Shown here one piece after another: positions 1-7,003 of a DNA stretch of 9,718 nucleotides. Source of the DNA: Candidatus Heimdallarchaeota archaeon. Its GTDB lineage: Archaea > Asgardarchaeota > Heimdallarchaeia > JABLTI01. Position 1 is the first letter of the stretch. Each line of letters opens with the position of its first letter. Both the position numbers and the translations under genes were made by a program. The DNA lies in contig JAUVZH010000067.1 in NCBI GenBank assembly GCA_030602675.1, forward strand, positions 1 to 9,718. Direction: 5' to 3'. The notes under the pieces were generated by a model. That model was given only the letters and a program-made list of their open reading frames with translations. It was not told the origin of the DNA and did no database searches.

Positions 1-431
1 TTCGTTCAAAAGAAATAGTTGAAACAATTTCTAAAAATATTTCATATTTGTCAGATTCATCAACTAAACAATTCACAATAACAGGAACTCGACCAGGTAC
101 TTCTGTTGTAGCTTCATGGGTTTTACTCCAGAAAATGGGTGAATCTTATATTCTTGAACGCATTAGAGAATCTTTAGAAGTAACACAATACTTGGTTCAA
201 AAATTAAAGGCTACTCAGAAGATAGAGTTAGTATTTGATCCAACGATAAATATTATTGGATTTACAAATACAAAAATACAAAATGTCGATTTAGTTAAAG
301 AATTAGAAAAGAAAGGATGGCATCTATCTATATACTCAAACTGGATAAGAATTGTAGTTATGCCACATGTAACAAAAGAAACGATTGATAATTTCATTAA
401 AGATCTTGAAATACTATTACTAGGAGATTGA
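1..431 (+). CDS. mfnA: MfnA-type PLP-dependent L-aspartate/L-tyrosine decarboxylase, C-terminal part
   Basis: The open frame enters the window at base 3 and has no stop until the TGA at 429-431, so only the last 142 or so residues are seen. Family members run to about 380 residues, so the PLP-binding lysine lies outside. What is visible matches the C-terminal domain of archaeal group II decarboxylases: a TGTRPG motif early on, then a helix-rich stretch, and near the end RIVVMPHVTKETIDNF, a hallmark of MfnA proteins. Family members remove the alpha-carboxyl of aspartate, giving beta-alanine for CoA, or of tyrosine, giving tyramine for methanofuran. The gene sits 3 nt before coaBC, which favours the aspartate/CoA role; that is inference. 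A TTG at 48 is an internal leucine codon, not a start. The family call is firm; the substrate is not shown by the sequence. Confidence 0.85.
   Translation, partial: RSKEIVETISKNISYLSDSSTKQFTITGTRPGTSVVASWVLLQKMGESYILERIRESLEVTQYLVQKLKATQKIELVFDPTINIIGFTNTKIQNVDLVKELEKKGWHLSIYSNWIRIVVMPHVTKETIDNFIKDLEILLLGD
422..426 (+). promoter_or_regulatory. Ribosome binding site of coaBC
   Basis: AGGAG lies 8 nt before the ATG at 435, inside the last codons of the decarboxylase gene. This placement supports the ATG at 435 as the start and suggests that coaBC is translated from a shared message with the gene before it. Confidence 0.6.
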
Positions 432-434
432 ATA

Positions 435-1676
435 ATGACAAGATTTAGACCATCTAACCATTCATCAAAAATAGAAATTACAGGTACGAAATCTGATCTA
501 TTAGCTGGTAAAAGAATAGTCATTGGAATGACTGGAAGTGTTGCAGTCTTAGAAATCGTTCATCTTGCTCGTTTGTTAATGAGGAATGGTGCTGAAATTT
601 ATGTTGCTATGTCTGCTGCAGCAATGGATTTAATTCAACCTGATTTAGTTGAATGGGCAGTTGGAAACCCAGTTATTACAAAACTAACTGGACAAATCGA
701 ACATGTTCATCTCTGTGGAAAACATCCCGATAAAGCTGATCTACTTTTAATTGCCCCCTCGACAGCTAATACAATTGGCAAAATTGCAAATGGAATCGAT
801 GATACTGTTGTAACTACTTTTGCTACTACAGCTTTTGGAACAGGTATACCAATAGCTATTGTACCAGCAATGCATGCGACAATGTATGATAATCCTATGG
901 TTGTTGAGAACATTAAGAAGCTAAAGAAAAATGGTGTTCAATTTATAGGTCCAAGAAAAGAAGAAGGAAAAGCAAAAATCGCCAAAAATGAAGAAATACT
1001 TCAAGAAATTATAGGAATTCTTACACCAAATGATTTAGCAAAAAAAAAAGTTCTCGTAACAGCCGGTCCAACTAGAATTTGGTTAGATGAAATTAGATTC
1101 ATTAGTAACCCAAGTACAGGAAAAATGGGTATCAATCTTGCTTTAGAAGCTGCAAGTCGTGGTGCTGAAGTAACTCTTTTATTAGGACCAACTAGTTTAG
1201 AAGTTCCCTCTGCAGATATCCACACCATTCATATTGAAACTCCACAAGATATTATTAATTCAATTAATAAGATTAAAGCAATTGATATTTTTATCTCTGC
1301 AGCAGCAATTGGAGATTATCAACCTGAAAAGCAAAAAGGTAAAATTCCTTCAAAACAGAAAACACTATCATTGGAATTAAAACAAACTCCGAAAATTATT
1401 GATTATGTTAAAGAGAAATTCCCGAAAGCTCGTATTGTTGGTTTTAAAGCAGAAGTTGATGTATCAAAAGATGAACTTGAGAAAAGAGCTCAAAAAAGCT
1501 TGATGGAACATAAAATCGATATGGTTGTTGCTAATTATCTAGATAAACCAAAGCAAGGGTTTGCTAGCGAAACAAATGAGGTTATAATTGTACAAAAAAA
1601 CAAGAAAAGCATAGACGTTCCTCTCAAATTAAAAAGACAAATCTCTAAAAAAATCCTTGATGAATTATTAAGCTAA
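435..1676 (+). CDS. coaBC: Bifunctional phosphopantothenoylcysteine decarboxylase / phosphopantothenate-cysteine ligase
   Basis: A cytosolic enzyme of CoA synthesis: CoaB joins cysteine to 4'-phosphopantothenate, and CoaC, an FMN enzyme, decarboxylates the product to 4'-phosphopantetheine. The 413 residues fit the fused family. CoaC (about 25-195) shows the flavin loop GMTGSVA (31-37), the catalytic histidine region EHVH (H90 by position), APSTANTIGKIANGIDD (107-123), and PAMHATMY (144-151) where bacterial enzymes have PxMNxxMW. The flap GPRKEEGKAKIA (172-183) has no cysteine, unlike bacterial ACGD; both traits resemble archaeal forms as I recall them. CoaB (about 204-413) shows VLVTAGPTR (206-214), FISNPSTGKMG (222-232), AAAIGDYQP (289-297), a KGKI lysine region (301-304) and IVGFKAE (334-340). 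The N-terminal segment before residue 25 is typical of archaeal members and supports this start. It lies in an operon with the gene before, 3 nt away. Confidence 0.95.
   Translation: MTRFRPSNHSSKIEITGTKSDLLAGKRIVIGMTGSVAVLEIVHLARLLMRNGAEIYVAMSAAAMDLIQPDLVEWAVGNPVITKLTGQIEHVHLCGKHPDKADLLLIAPSTANTIGKIANGIDDTVVTTFATTAFGTGIPIAIVPAMHATMYDNPMVVENIKKLKKNGVQFIGPRKEEGKAKIAKNEEILQEIIGILTPNDLAKKKVLVTAGPTRIWLDEIRFISNPSTGKMGINLALEAASRGAEVTLLLGPTSLEVPSADIHTIHIETPQDIINSINKIKAIDIFISAAAIGDYQPEKQKGKIPSKQKTLSLELKQTPKIIDYVKEKFPKARIVGFKAEVDVSKDELEKRAQKSLMEHKIDMVVANYLDKPKQGFASETNEVIIVQKNKKSIDVPLKLKRQISKKILDELLS
1040..1049 (+). repeat. Run of ten A at the CoaC/CoaB domain junction
   Basis: Ten consecutive A bases encode the end of Ala202 and Lys203-Lys205, exactly where the CoaC domain ends and the CoaB domain begins. 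Slipping by one base in either direction would reach a stop soon (TAA at 1057-1059 or TAG at 1073-1075), leaving a free CoaC domain. Homopolymer runs are common in AT-rich coding DNA, so a function is not established. Confidence 0.9.
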
Positions 1677-1703
1677 AAGCTGAAAAATAGTTTGTTGAGA
1701 AAA

Positions 1704-3041
1704 ATGGCTGAAACTGATTCTTTTATTCGATTCTTCTTGGGTTGTAAAAGACGTTTCAAGAGGATGTCTGAAGAAAAACTGCAAAAATATCAATTATTAA
1801 AAGGACAGGAAATGGTAAAATTTGCAGTTGCAAATGCTCCATTCTTCAAAGATCATTACAAAGATCATGATCTCAATAATGTTTGGGATTTACCCTTAAC
1901 TAATAAGAAGATTATGATGGATAATTTGACTGATTATAATACCATTAGCTTTACAAAAAAAGAGTTAATTGATTTTGCTACCAGAATTGAGCAAGAACAA
2001 AACTATTCAGAAAGATTTCGTGGTTATAATATTGCTATGTCCTCAGGAACTAGTGGTAGTAAAGGTATTGTTATTACGAGTCCAGCTGAAGAAAAATATT
2101 TAGCAGCAGCACTTTTTGCACGATTTAGTTTTCCCAAGATTCTTAGAATTAAATGGGTTTTTCTTCTACGAATAACAACACCAGCTTTTCAAGTTAACAG
2201 ATTTGGACAACGACTTACTCACATAAGTTTACTTTTTACTCTTGAGATGATTAGAAATAAACTCCAAAAATTCCAACCAAATATCCTCTCAGCTCCGCCT
2301 TCTATGCTGAAGATTTTAGCAAAAGAAATCAATGAAGGGCGATTAGATATTAGACCTAAACGACTCGTTTCCTATGCTGAAGTACTTCATCCTGATATTA
2401 AACAAGAGGTTGAACAAGTATTCAATACCAAGGTTCATCAAATTTATCAAGGTAGTGAAGGAGCTATCGCCATGACTTGTAAATATGGTTCTTTACATAT
2501 CAATGAAGATCTAATGTATGTACAAACACTGGATCAGAATGGCAATCAAACACCACCGGGTAAACCTTGCTTCAGAATGATTGTGACAGATCTCAATAAA
2601 AAATCACAACCAATCATTCGCTTTGAATTAAATGACATTATAACGATTTCACCTGAGAAATGCAAATGTGGTTCATCTTTTCGAGTTATTGAGCAAATAA
2701 TGGGTAGAGCCGATGATCTATTTTGGGCTCACCGCGATGGTACTGCGGAGTTACAGTATATATTTCCTGATTATATTCGTAGAGCTATTATCTCTAGTTC
2801 AGAGGATATTGATGAATATCAAGCAATTCAGAAAGATTACAACAATGTTTTAGTTCGTATTCTCTTGAAAACAAAAGATTGTGATGAAGAAAAAGTTTTC
2901 AAGAGCATACAGTTGAAAATACAAGAAGTGTTTTCTTCCTATAATTGTCAAATACCATCAGTAGAAGTAAGATTTGAATCTCCGCAACGCAATCCGAATT
3001 CAGATAAATTAATACGGATTCACCGGGCTTTTGATTTGTAA
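1704..3041 (+). CDS. Putative adenylate-forming enzyme, F390 synthetase / phenylacetate-CoA ligase related
   Basis: A probable ATP-dependent acyl- or aryl-activating enzyme; the substrate is unknown. Starting at ATG 1704 it has 445 residues. Two in-frame TTG codons at 1692 and 1695 could add up to four residues, but no good ribosome site precedes them. In order it shows the P-loop-like SSGTSGSKG (113-121), SAPPSMLKILA (196-206), the YQGSEGA core (248-254) standing for the family's YG-T/S-EG, RFELND (306-311) for the usual R-Y-x-x-x-D, a CxCG pair (C320, C322), and GRADD (334-338) before the small C-terminal domain. The N-terminal stretch with KKIMMDN and the 'IKPKxL-S-AEVL' region resemble the 'F390 synthetase-related' adenylate-forming subgroup rather than true PaaK. 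It follows coaBC by 27 nt, so CoA could be its acceptor; AMP transfer to a cofactor is equally possible. The superfamily is sure; the reaction is not. Confidence 0.8.
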   Translation: MAETDSFIRFFLGCKRRFKRMSEEKLQKYQLLKGQEMVKFAVANAPFFKDHYKDHDLNNVWDLPLTNKKIMMDNLTDYNTISFTKKELIDFATRIEQEQNYSERFRGYNIAMSSGTSGSKGIVITSPAEEKYLAAALFARFSFPKILRIKWVFLLRITTPAFQVNRFGQRLTHISLLFTLEMIRNKLQKFQPNILSAPPSMLKILAKEINEGRLDIRPKRLVSYAEVLHPDIKQEVEQVFNTKVHQIYQGSEGAIAMTCKYGSLHINEDLMYVQTLDQNGNQTPPGKPCFRMIVTDLNKKSQPIIRFELNDIITISPEKCKCGSSFRVIEQIMGRADDLFWAHRDGTAELQYIFPDYIRRAIISSSEDIDEYQAIQKDYNNVLVRILLKTKDCDEEKVFKSIQLKIQEVFSSYNCQIPSVEVRFESPQRNPNSDKLIRIHRAFDL

Positions 3042-3067
3042 TTAAAAAGAGTTCTACAGCGACACAA

Positions 3068-3076
3068 TTATAAATA
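3068..3076 (+). promoter_or_regulatory. Candidate TATA box for the lipid kinase gene
   Basis: TTATAAATA resembles the archaeal box A (TTTAWATA) and lies in the 83-nt gap after the adenylate-forming gene. Transcription would start near 3098-3102, about 25 nt before the ATG at 3125, which leaves room for the ribosome site. No clear BRE can be asserted. In an AT-rich gap a match of this kind is only moderate evidence. Confidence 0.4.
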
Positions 3077-3108
3077 ACTAAACGAACAAAAAACTAATCT
3101 CATTGCTC

Positions 3109-3113
3109 AGGAG
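3109..3113 (+). promoter_or_regulatory. Ribosome binding site of the lipid kinase gene
   Basis: AGGAG is found 11 nt before the ATG at 3125. The spacing is slightly long but acceptable, and it supports this start over later in-frame methionines. Confidence 0.55.
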
Positions 3114-3124
3114 ATACAAGTCAA

Positions 3125-4114
3125 ATGGCCGACAAAACTCCATTTCTAATTATTAATCCAAATGCTGACAATAAGCGTTTAGAAAAAAAAATAGATACAA
3201 TTCTAAATTCTGCTAAACGAATCTTCGGTGATTTCAACTATGAACTTACCAGAAAAATGGGTGATGGTATACCTATAAGTAAAAAAGCTGTTGAAAATGG
3301 TTACAAAACCCTTGTTGCAGTTGGTGGTGATGGTACTCTTAATGAGCTCATCAATGTTGCTGTAAAAACTGATGTTAAAGTCGGATTGGTTGCCGGTGGA
3401 AGCGCTTGTGATTCACACAAAACACATGGAATCCCTCGTAATTTTGATAGAGCTTTTGAAATAATTAGTGAAGGATATTTTGAGAAATTCCCTGTAGGGT
3501 TTGCTAAAGGTGATTCTGAAAGGTATTTCATTGAAATGATCAATGGAGCATGTATTGGTAAAGCTTCTGCATCTCTTTTTGATCGTTTTGAATGGGCTCA
3601 TGGTGAGCTTGGATATGCATATGCTGCAATTAGAGCAGCACTTGAATATTCTCCGATACCAACTAAAATAACTATTGATAATGAAATTGTAAGAGAAGTA
3701 AATGCTTCTGCACTAGCAGTTTCCTTAACAGATGTTATTAGTGATTTTGAAATTCTTCCTTTGAATAATCCCCGTTTAGGTGATTTCGCAATTTTCATTT
3801 TACGAGATTTGAAAGGATTGAAACTTGTGAGATTTATTTTTAAGGCCATTAATGCTAAACATATTAATCATAGAATATTTGGTAAATATTTTGAAATTCT
3901 ACGAGGAAAACATGTAGTAGTTGAGAGTGAAGAACCTCATATCTGGGAAAGCGAAGGAGAAATATCTTCAAGAAAATCAAAAAGAATGGAAATTCAGTAT
4001 ATCCCAGATGCTGTTAACATAATTATCCCTGAAGGTTGGAAATATGGTCTTCGAAAAGCTGATAGAACAAAAGCAAAGAAAAGAGTTCTAAAACGTCAAC
4101 CACCTTTTTGTTAA
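3125..4114 (+). CDS. Diacylglycerol kinase family (DagK/YegS/LCB5-like) lipid kinase, divergent
   Basis: Members phosphorylate hydroxyl groups of lipids (diacylglycerol, sphingoid bases, prenols) with ATP at the membrane surface. The 329 residues fit the family (about 300). The N-terminal catalytic domain has FLIINPNA (7-14) and the nucleotide motif VGGDGTLNELIN (66-77). A GELGYAYAAIR region (160-170) and a beta-rich C-terminal domain ending in VNIIIPEG (297-304) follow the family plan. Three hallmark spots differ: GSACD (92-96) where GTxND is usual, RLGD (217-220) near the usual Asp-Gly, and EGE (277-279) where DGE is usual. The substrate may therefore be atypical, perhaps an archaeal isoprenoid lipid; this is inference. 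The tail is basic and ends in Cys. It is a single gene with its own promoter, and its TAA lies one base from the stop of the converging permease gene. Confidence 0.8.
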   Translation: MADKTPFLIINPNADNKRLEKKIDTILNSAKRIFGDFNYELTRKMGDGIPISKKAVENGYKTLVAVGGDGTLNELINVAVKTDVKVGLVAGGSACDSHKTHGIPRNFDRAFEIISEGYFEKFPVGFAKGDSERYFIEMINGACIGKASASLFDRFEWAHGELGYAYAAIRAALEYSPIPTKITIDNEIVREVNASALAVSLTDVISDFEILPLNNPRLGDFAIFILRDLKGLKLVRFIFKAINAKHINHRIFGKYFEILRGKHVVVESEEPHIWESEGEISSRKSKRMEIQYIPDAVNIIIPEGWKYGLRKADRTKAKKRVLKRQPPFC

Positions 4115-4115
4115 A

Positions 4116-5768
4116 TTAAATTTTGGTCGAAGTTTTCTCTCGAGCACCTAATGCTTCCAAAATAAAGAATGCTGCATATGATATAATCAGAAGTAGTGCT
4201 CCAACAGCATTCGATGGACCAAATTGCCTTACTGATCGTAATTGGTAGAGAGCTACAGTCAATGTTGCTATTGAGCTATTGTTCAAGTAAAAGAAATTTG
4301 CAGTTGTAAACTCCCCAATGCTCAATCCAAAAGCAAATGCTACACCGGCGACAAATGTTGGTAAAAGTAAAGGCAAATAGATTTTCTTAAGCTTATAAAA
4401 CCATTTTGCTCCTAAGGTTTTTGCAGAATCTATAAGTTCAGGATCAATAGTATTCAAACCATTTAGAAGAGCTCTTGTTACAAATGGATATCCAAGCAAA
4501 CCTTGACTAATAATAATAAATATCCAAGGGTAATTGCTGAAAAAATTGGAATTTATGAAAGTTTGTAAAATCCCAAGTGAAAGCGTAAGAGAAGAAATTG
4601 AAATTGGGATATATGTCATTAATTCATAGGATATTGTCCGTTTCTGATGTCTTTTTCTTCCTAAAGCAGCAACGGTGATAACTGCAAGAAAGGTTGCAAG
4701 CAATGTTGATCCTAACGCAAAAAGTAATGTATTTAACAATGTCCTTGGAATGGAAATACCAACATAGTTATTAGTTTCAAGTGAAAATATCGTTTTAAAA
4801 TTATTAAACGTAAAAATGGCATTTTGCGGATCCCAGAAGGATCTCACAAGTATGCTAATTAACGGAGCAATTTCCAGAACAATTCCAAAGATGAAAGCGA
4901 ATGCTAGTAATAGGTTTGCTTTTTTAGAGAAAAATTGTTTGATGAGAAATTCCTCTCTTGGTTTACTACTAGTAGTCATTGTTTTTTCTTCTTGTGTTCG
5001 TTTTCTAATGTTAAACAGGTAAACGAATATTATTGCTAGTATAACTAATAATTGCAATAATGCTAAAGCTGCTGCCAGATTTGTTTCTCCACTTCTAAAC
5101 TCGGCAAAAATTTGTGTTTCCAATGTTCTAAAGTTACCAATAATTATGATAATTCCAAAGCTCAGAAAACAGAAAATAAAGGTTAACAACGAAGCAGTTA
5201 AAATTGGTGGTAAGAATAATGGTAAATATATCCTGAGAAAAAGATGTAAACCTTTACTGCCAGATGTTTTAGCTGCATCTATTATCTCTCTATCGAAGTT
5301 CTGATAGTATGCTGATAAATAATGGACGACTAGTGGTATGTTGTAAAAAGCATGAGCTAAAACAATTATGAATAATTGACTACCTAATGCATTCTGCTCA
5401 CCAAAAATACCTAAAAATCCCATACCTACTAAAACTGATGGTAAAACAAAAGGTACTGTGAAAATCGTTAACAAGAATTTTCTACCTTTGAACTCATACT
5501 TTCCAAATAAATAACCAATAGGAATGCCTATGAGAAGAGAAACAGCTGTACTTAAAATTGCTTGAGAGAGTGTAAATGCAAAGAGCTTGTAATAGAAAGG
5601 GTCTGAAAAGACACTTGCAAGATATGAAAAAGTAAAACCAGAGTCATCAACTACGCTTGAAATAAGAACTGAGAAAACTGGAAATAGCAAAAATAATACA
5701 ATGAGTAAAATCGGAGTTAATAGACCTACAATAGTTAAAGTCTTTTTTCCGATTTGTTTAGTCGCCAT
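4116..5768 (-). CDS. ABC importer permease, fused two-domain type (FbpB/ThiP-like)
   Basis: The membrane channel of an ABC importer; each half supplies one transmembrane domain to couple with the ATPase. The 550 residues match fused permeases of the iron(III), thiamine and related families. About twelve hydrophobic segments are seen, roughly at 11-40, 65-90, 98-122, 131-150, 186-212 and 230-253 in half one, and 285-308, 343-369, 380-405, 413-432, 471-490 and 520-540 in half two. Each half carries an EAA coupling loop: EIIDAAKTSGSKG...IYLPLFLP (161-187) and ELIDSAKTLGAKW...IYLPLLLP (444-470). A charged linker (254-284) joins the halves; it contains Met264, and nothing shows that it is a separate start. 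The ATG at 5768 has no strong ribosome site. The likely partner ATPase is divergent, 171 nt away. No binding protein is near, so the substrate is open. Confidence 0.9.
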   Translation of the reverse strand: MATKQIGKKTLTIVGLLTPILLIVLFLLFPVFSVLISSVVDDSGFTFSYLASVFSDPFYYKLFAFTLSQAILSTAVSLLIGIPIGYLFGKYEFKGRKFLLTIFTVPFVLPSVLVGMGFLGIFGEQNALGSQLFIIVLAHAFYNIPLVVHYLSAYYQNFDREIIDAAKTSGSKGLHLFLRIYLPLFLPPILTASLLTFIFCFLSFGIIIIIGNFRTLETQIFAEFRSGETNLAAALALLQLLVILAIIFVYLFNIRKRTQEEKTMTTSSKPREEFLIKQFFSKKANLLLAFAFIFGIVLEIAPLISILVRSFWDPQNAIFTFNNFKTIFSLETNNYVGISIPRTLLNTLLFALGSTLLATFLAVITVAALGRKRHQKRTISYELMTYIPISISSLTLSLGILQTFINSNFFSNYPWIFIIISQGLLGYPFVTRALLNGLNTIDPELIDSAKTLGAKWFYKLKKIYLPLLLPTFVAGVAFAFGLSIGEFTTANFFYLNNSSIATLTVALYQLRSVRQFGPSNAVGALLLIISYAAFFILEALGAREKTSTKI

Positions 5769-5813
5769 TGTCTAATACCATGAGCAATTGATATGTCCCA
5801 ATAATATTTAGGG

Positions 5814-5821
5814 ATTATAAA
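5814..5821 (-). promoter_or_regulatory. Candidate TATA box for the permease gene
   Basis: Read on the - strand this is TTTATAAT, a fair archaeal box A. Transcription would begin near 5790, leaving a leader of about 20 nt before the ATG at 5768. It sits in the 171-nt divergent region (5769-5939), which has no gene of its own. Confidence 0.4.
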
Positions 5822-5868
5822 TTTAAGGTACATATAAGATAAATAATAATCAAATCTTTCCATATTAG

Positions 5869-5888
5869 TTTATTAATACTGAATATAT
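5869..5888 (+). promoter_or_regulatory. Candidate TATA region for the ABC ATPase gene
   Basis: Two overlapping A/T boxes are possible, TTTATTAATA (5869-5878) and GAATATAT (5881-5888). Either would place the start of transcription near 5900-5912, with a leader of about 30-40 nt. No convincing ribosome site precedes the ATG at 5940; GAG at 5935-5937 touches it too closely. Confidence 0.35.
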
Positions 5889-5901
5889 CTAGTAACACTA
5901 G
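5889..5901. promoter_or_regulatory. Possible operator: short palindrome at the ATPase promoter
   Basis: CTAGT-AAC-ACTAG is a perfect inverted repeat with 5-bp arms and a 3-nt spacer, directly after the candidate TATA region and near the expected transcription start. That is a standard place for an archaeal repressor to bind. The arms are short and AT-rich, so chance is a real alternative. Confidence 0.3.
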
Positions 5902-5939
5902 TAAAAACTAACGAAATACAAGAAGTTAGGGTCTGAGTA

Positions 5940-7001
5940 ATGCCGTCAATTGAAGTGAAGAATATTAGTAAAGCATTTGAAGATTCAATAGCAATTACAG
6001 ATATTAGTTTTAAATTGCAAGACGGAGAGCTCATAACTTTACTAGGTCCTAGTGGCAGTGGAAAAACGACCATTCTTAGACTCATAGCTGGATTAATCGA
6101 ATTAGATTCTGGTGAGATTTTATTTAATGGAAATGATGTTTCAGCTGTTCCTACTGAAGAAAGAAATATCGGTTTTGTTTTTCAATCATATGCATTATTT
6201 CCTCATCTAACTGTTGTTGAGAATATTGCTTTTGGTTTAGAAACCAGAAAATGGGAAAAGGAAAAGAAAATTGAACGAGTAAAAGAAATCTTAGAGTTAG
6301 TAGGACTCCAAGGTAAAGGTAAGAGATATCCAAGGGAATTAAGTGGAGGTGAGAAATCTCGAGTTGCTCTTGCTAGAGCATTAGCTCCAAATCCTGATTT
6401 GCTATTATTAGATGAACCACTCTCAGCTTTAGATATGACTCTAAAGGAATCTCTTAGAGTTGCAATTAAGGAAATTCAGCAAAAAGTGAAAGTTTCAACA
6501 ATCTATGTAACTCATGATCAAAAAGAAGCCATGGAGATTTCCGATAGAATCATCCTACTCAACAATGGACAAGTTGTTGAATCTGGAACACCACAACACC
6601 TTTACCTGCATCCTAGAAAACAGTTCACAGCAGATTTCTTAGGCATTTCAAATATTTTATCTGGGGAAATTACTCAAAAGAAAGAAACGATTCTTCTAAA
6701 AACTTCTTTTGGAGTCTTAGAATTACCATCACCAGAAAATAAAGAATCTAAAGTAGGAAGCATAGCAATATTTCCAGAACACATTCTTATTTCAAAAGAA
6801 AAAAAGAACGTACAAAATGAATTTCCAGCTAAAATTCTAAAATCCTCTTTTGGTGGTCCATATATAGATATAATAGTTGAATTAAATGATGCAAAATTGG
6901 ATGTACAAGAACCTAGCTCACAAGTTCAAAAAATGTTCAAAAAAGGTGAAGGTGTTTTTATTACAATCCCAATTGATTCTATAATCCTACTAGAAGAATG
7001 A
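5940..7001 (+). CDS. ABC importer ATP-binding protein with TOBE-like C-terminal domain
   Basis: The ATP-hydrolysing subunit that drives an importer at the inner face of the membrane, most likely with the divergent fused permease. The 353 residues fit the PotA/FbpC/MalK-like class. The order is Walker A GPSGSGKTT (36-44), Q-loop glutamine Q82 in VFQSYALFPHLTV, signature LSGGEKSR (134-141, with Glu where Gln is more usual), Walker B LLLLDEP (154-160), D-loop SALD (162-165) and H-loop THD (H192). A C-terminal extension from about 235 to 350 looks like the TOBE domain of spermidine, iron and thiamine importer ATPases, a possible sensor region. All catalytic motifs are intact. The class is sure; the transported substrate cannot be told from this protein. 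Confidence 0.93.
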   Translation: MPSIEVKNISKAFEDSIAITDISFKLQDGELITLLGPSGSGKTTILRLIAGLIELDSGEILFNGNDVSAVPTEERNIGFVFQSYALFPHLTVVENIAFGLETRKWEKEKKIERVKEILELVGLQGKGKRYPRELSGGEKSRVALARALAPNPDLLLLDEPLSALDMTLKESLRVAIKEIQQKVKVSTIYVTHDQKEAMEISDRIILLNNGQVVESGTPQHLYLHPRKQFTADFLGISNILSGEITQKKETILLKTSFGVLELPSPENKESKVGSIAIFPEHILISKEKKNVQNEFPAKILKSSFGGPYIDIIVELNDAKLDVQEPSSQVQKMFKKGEGVFITIPIDSIILLEE

Positions 7002-7003
7002 TA

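Noticed and set aside
48..431. A complete 127-residue gene starting at TTG 48.
   Set aside because: The frame is open to the window edge and residues before position 48 continue the MfnA-like C-terminal domain, so it is the end of a longer gene.
3097..3115. Possible hairpin ATCTC-N9-GAGAT that would hide the ribosome site of the lipid kinase gene.
   Set aside because: Only five base pairs with a nine-base loop; such matches are frequent by chance and nothing else suggests control of translation here.
5769..5939. Possible riboswitch (for example a thiamine element) in the divergent transporter control region.
   Set aside because: Leaders on both sides would be only about 20-40 nt, too short for a known riboswitch, and no recognisable conserved core is seen.
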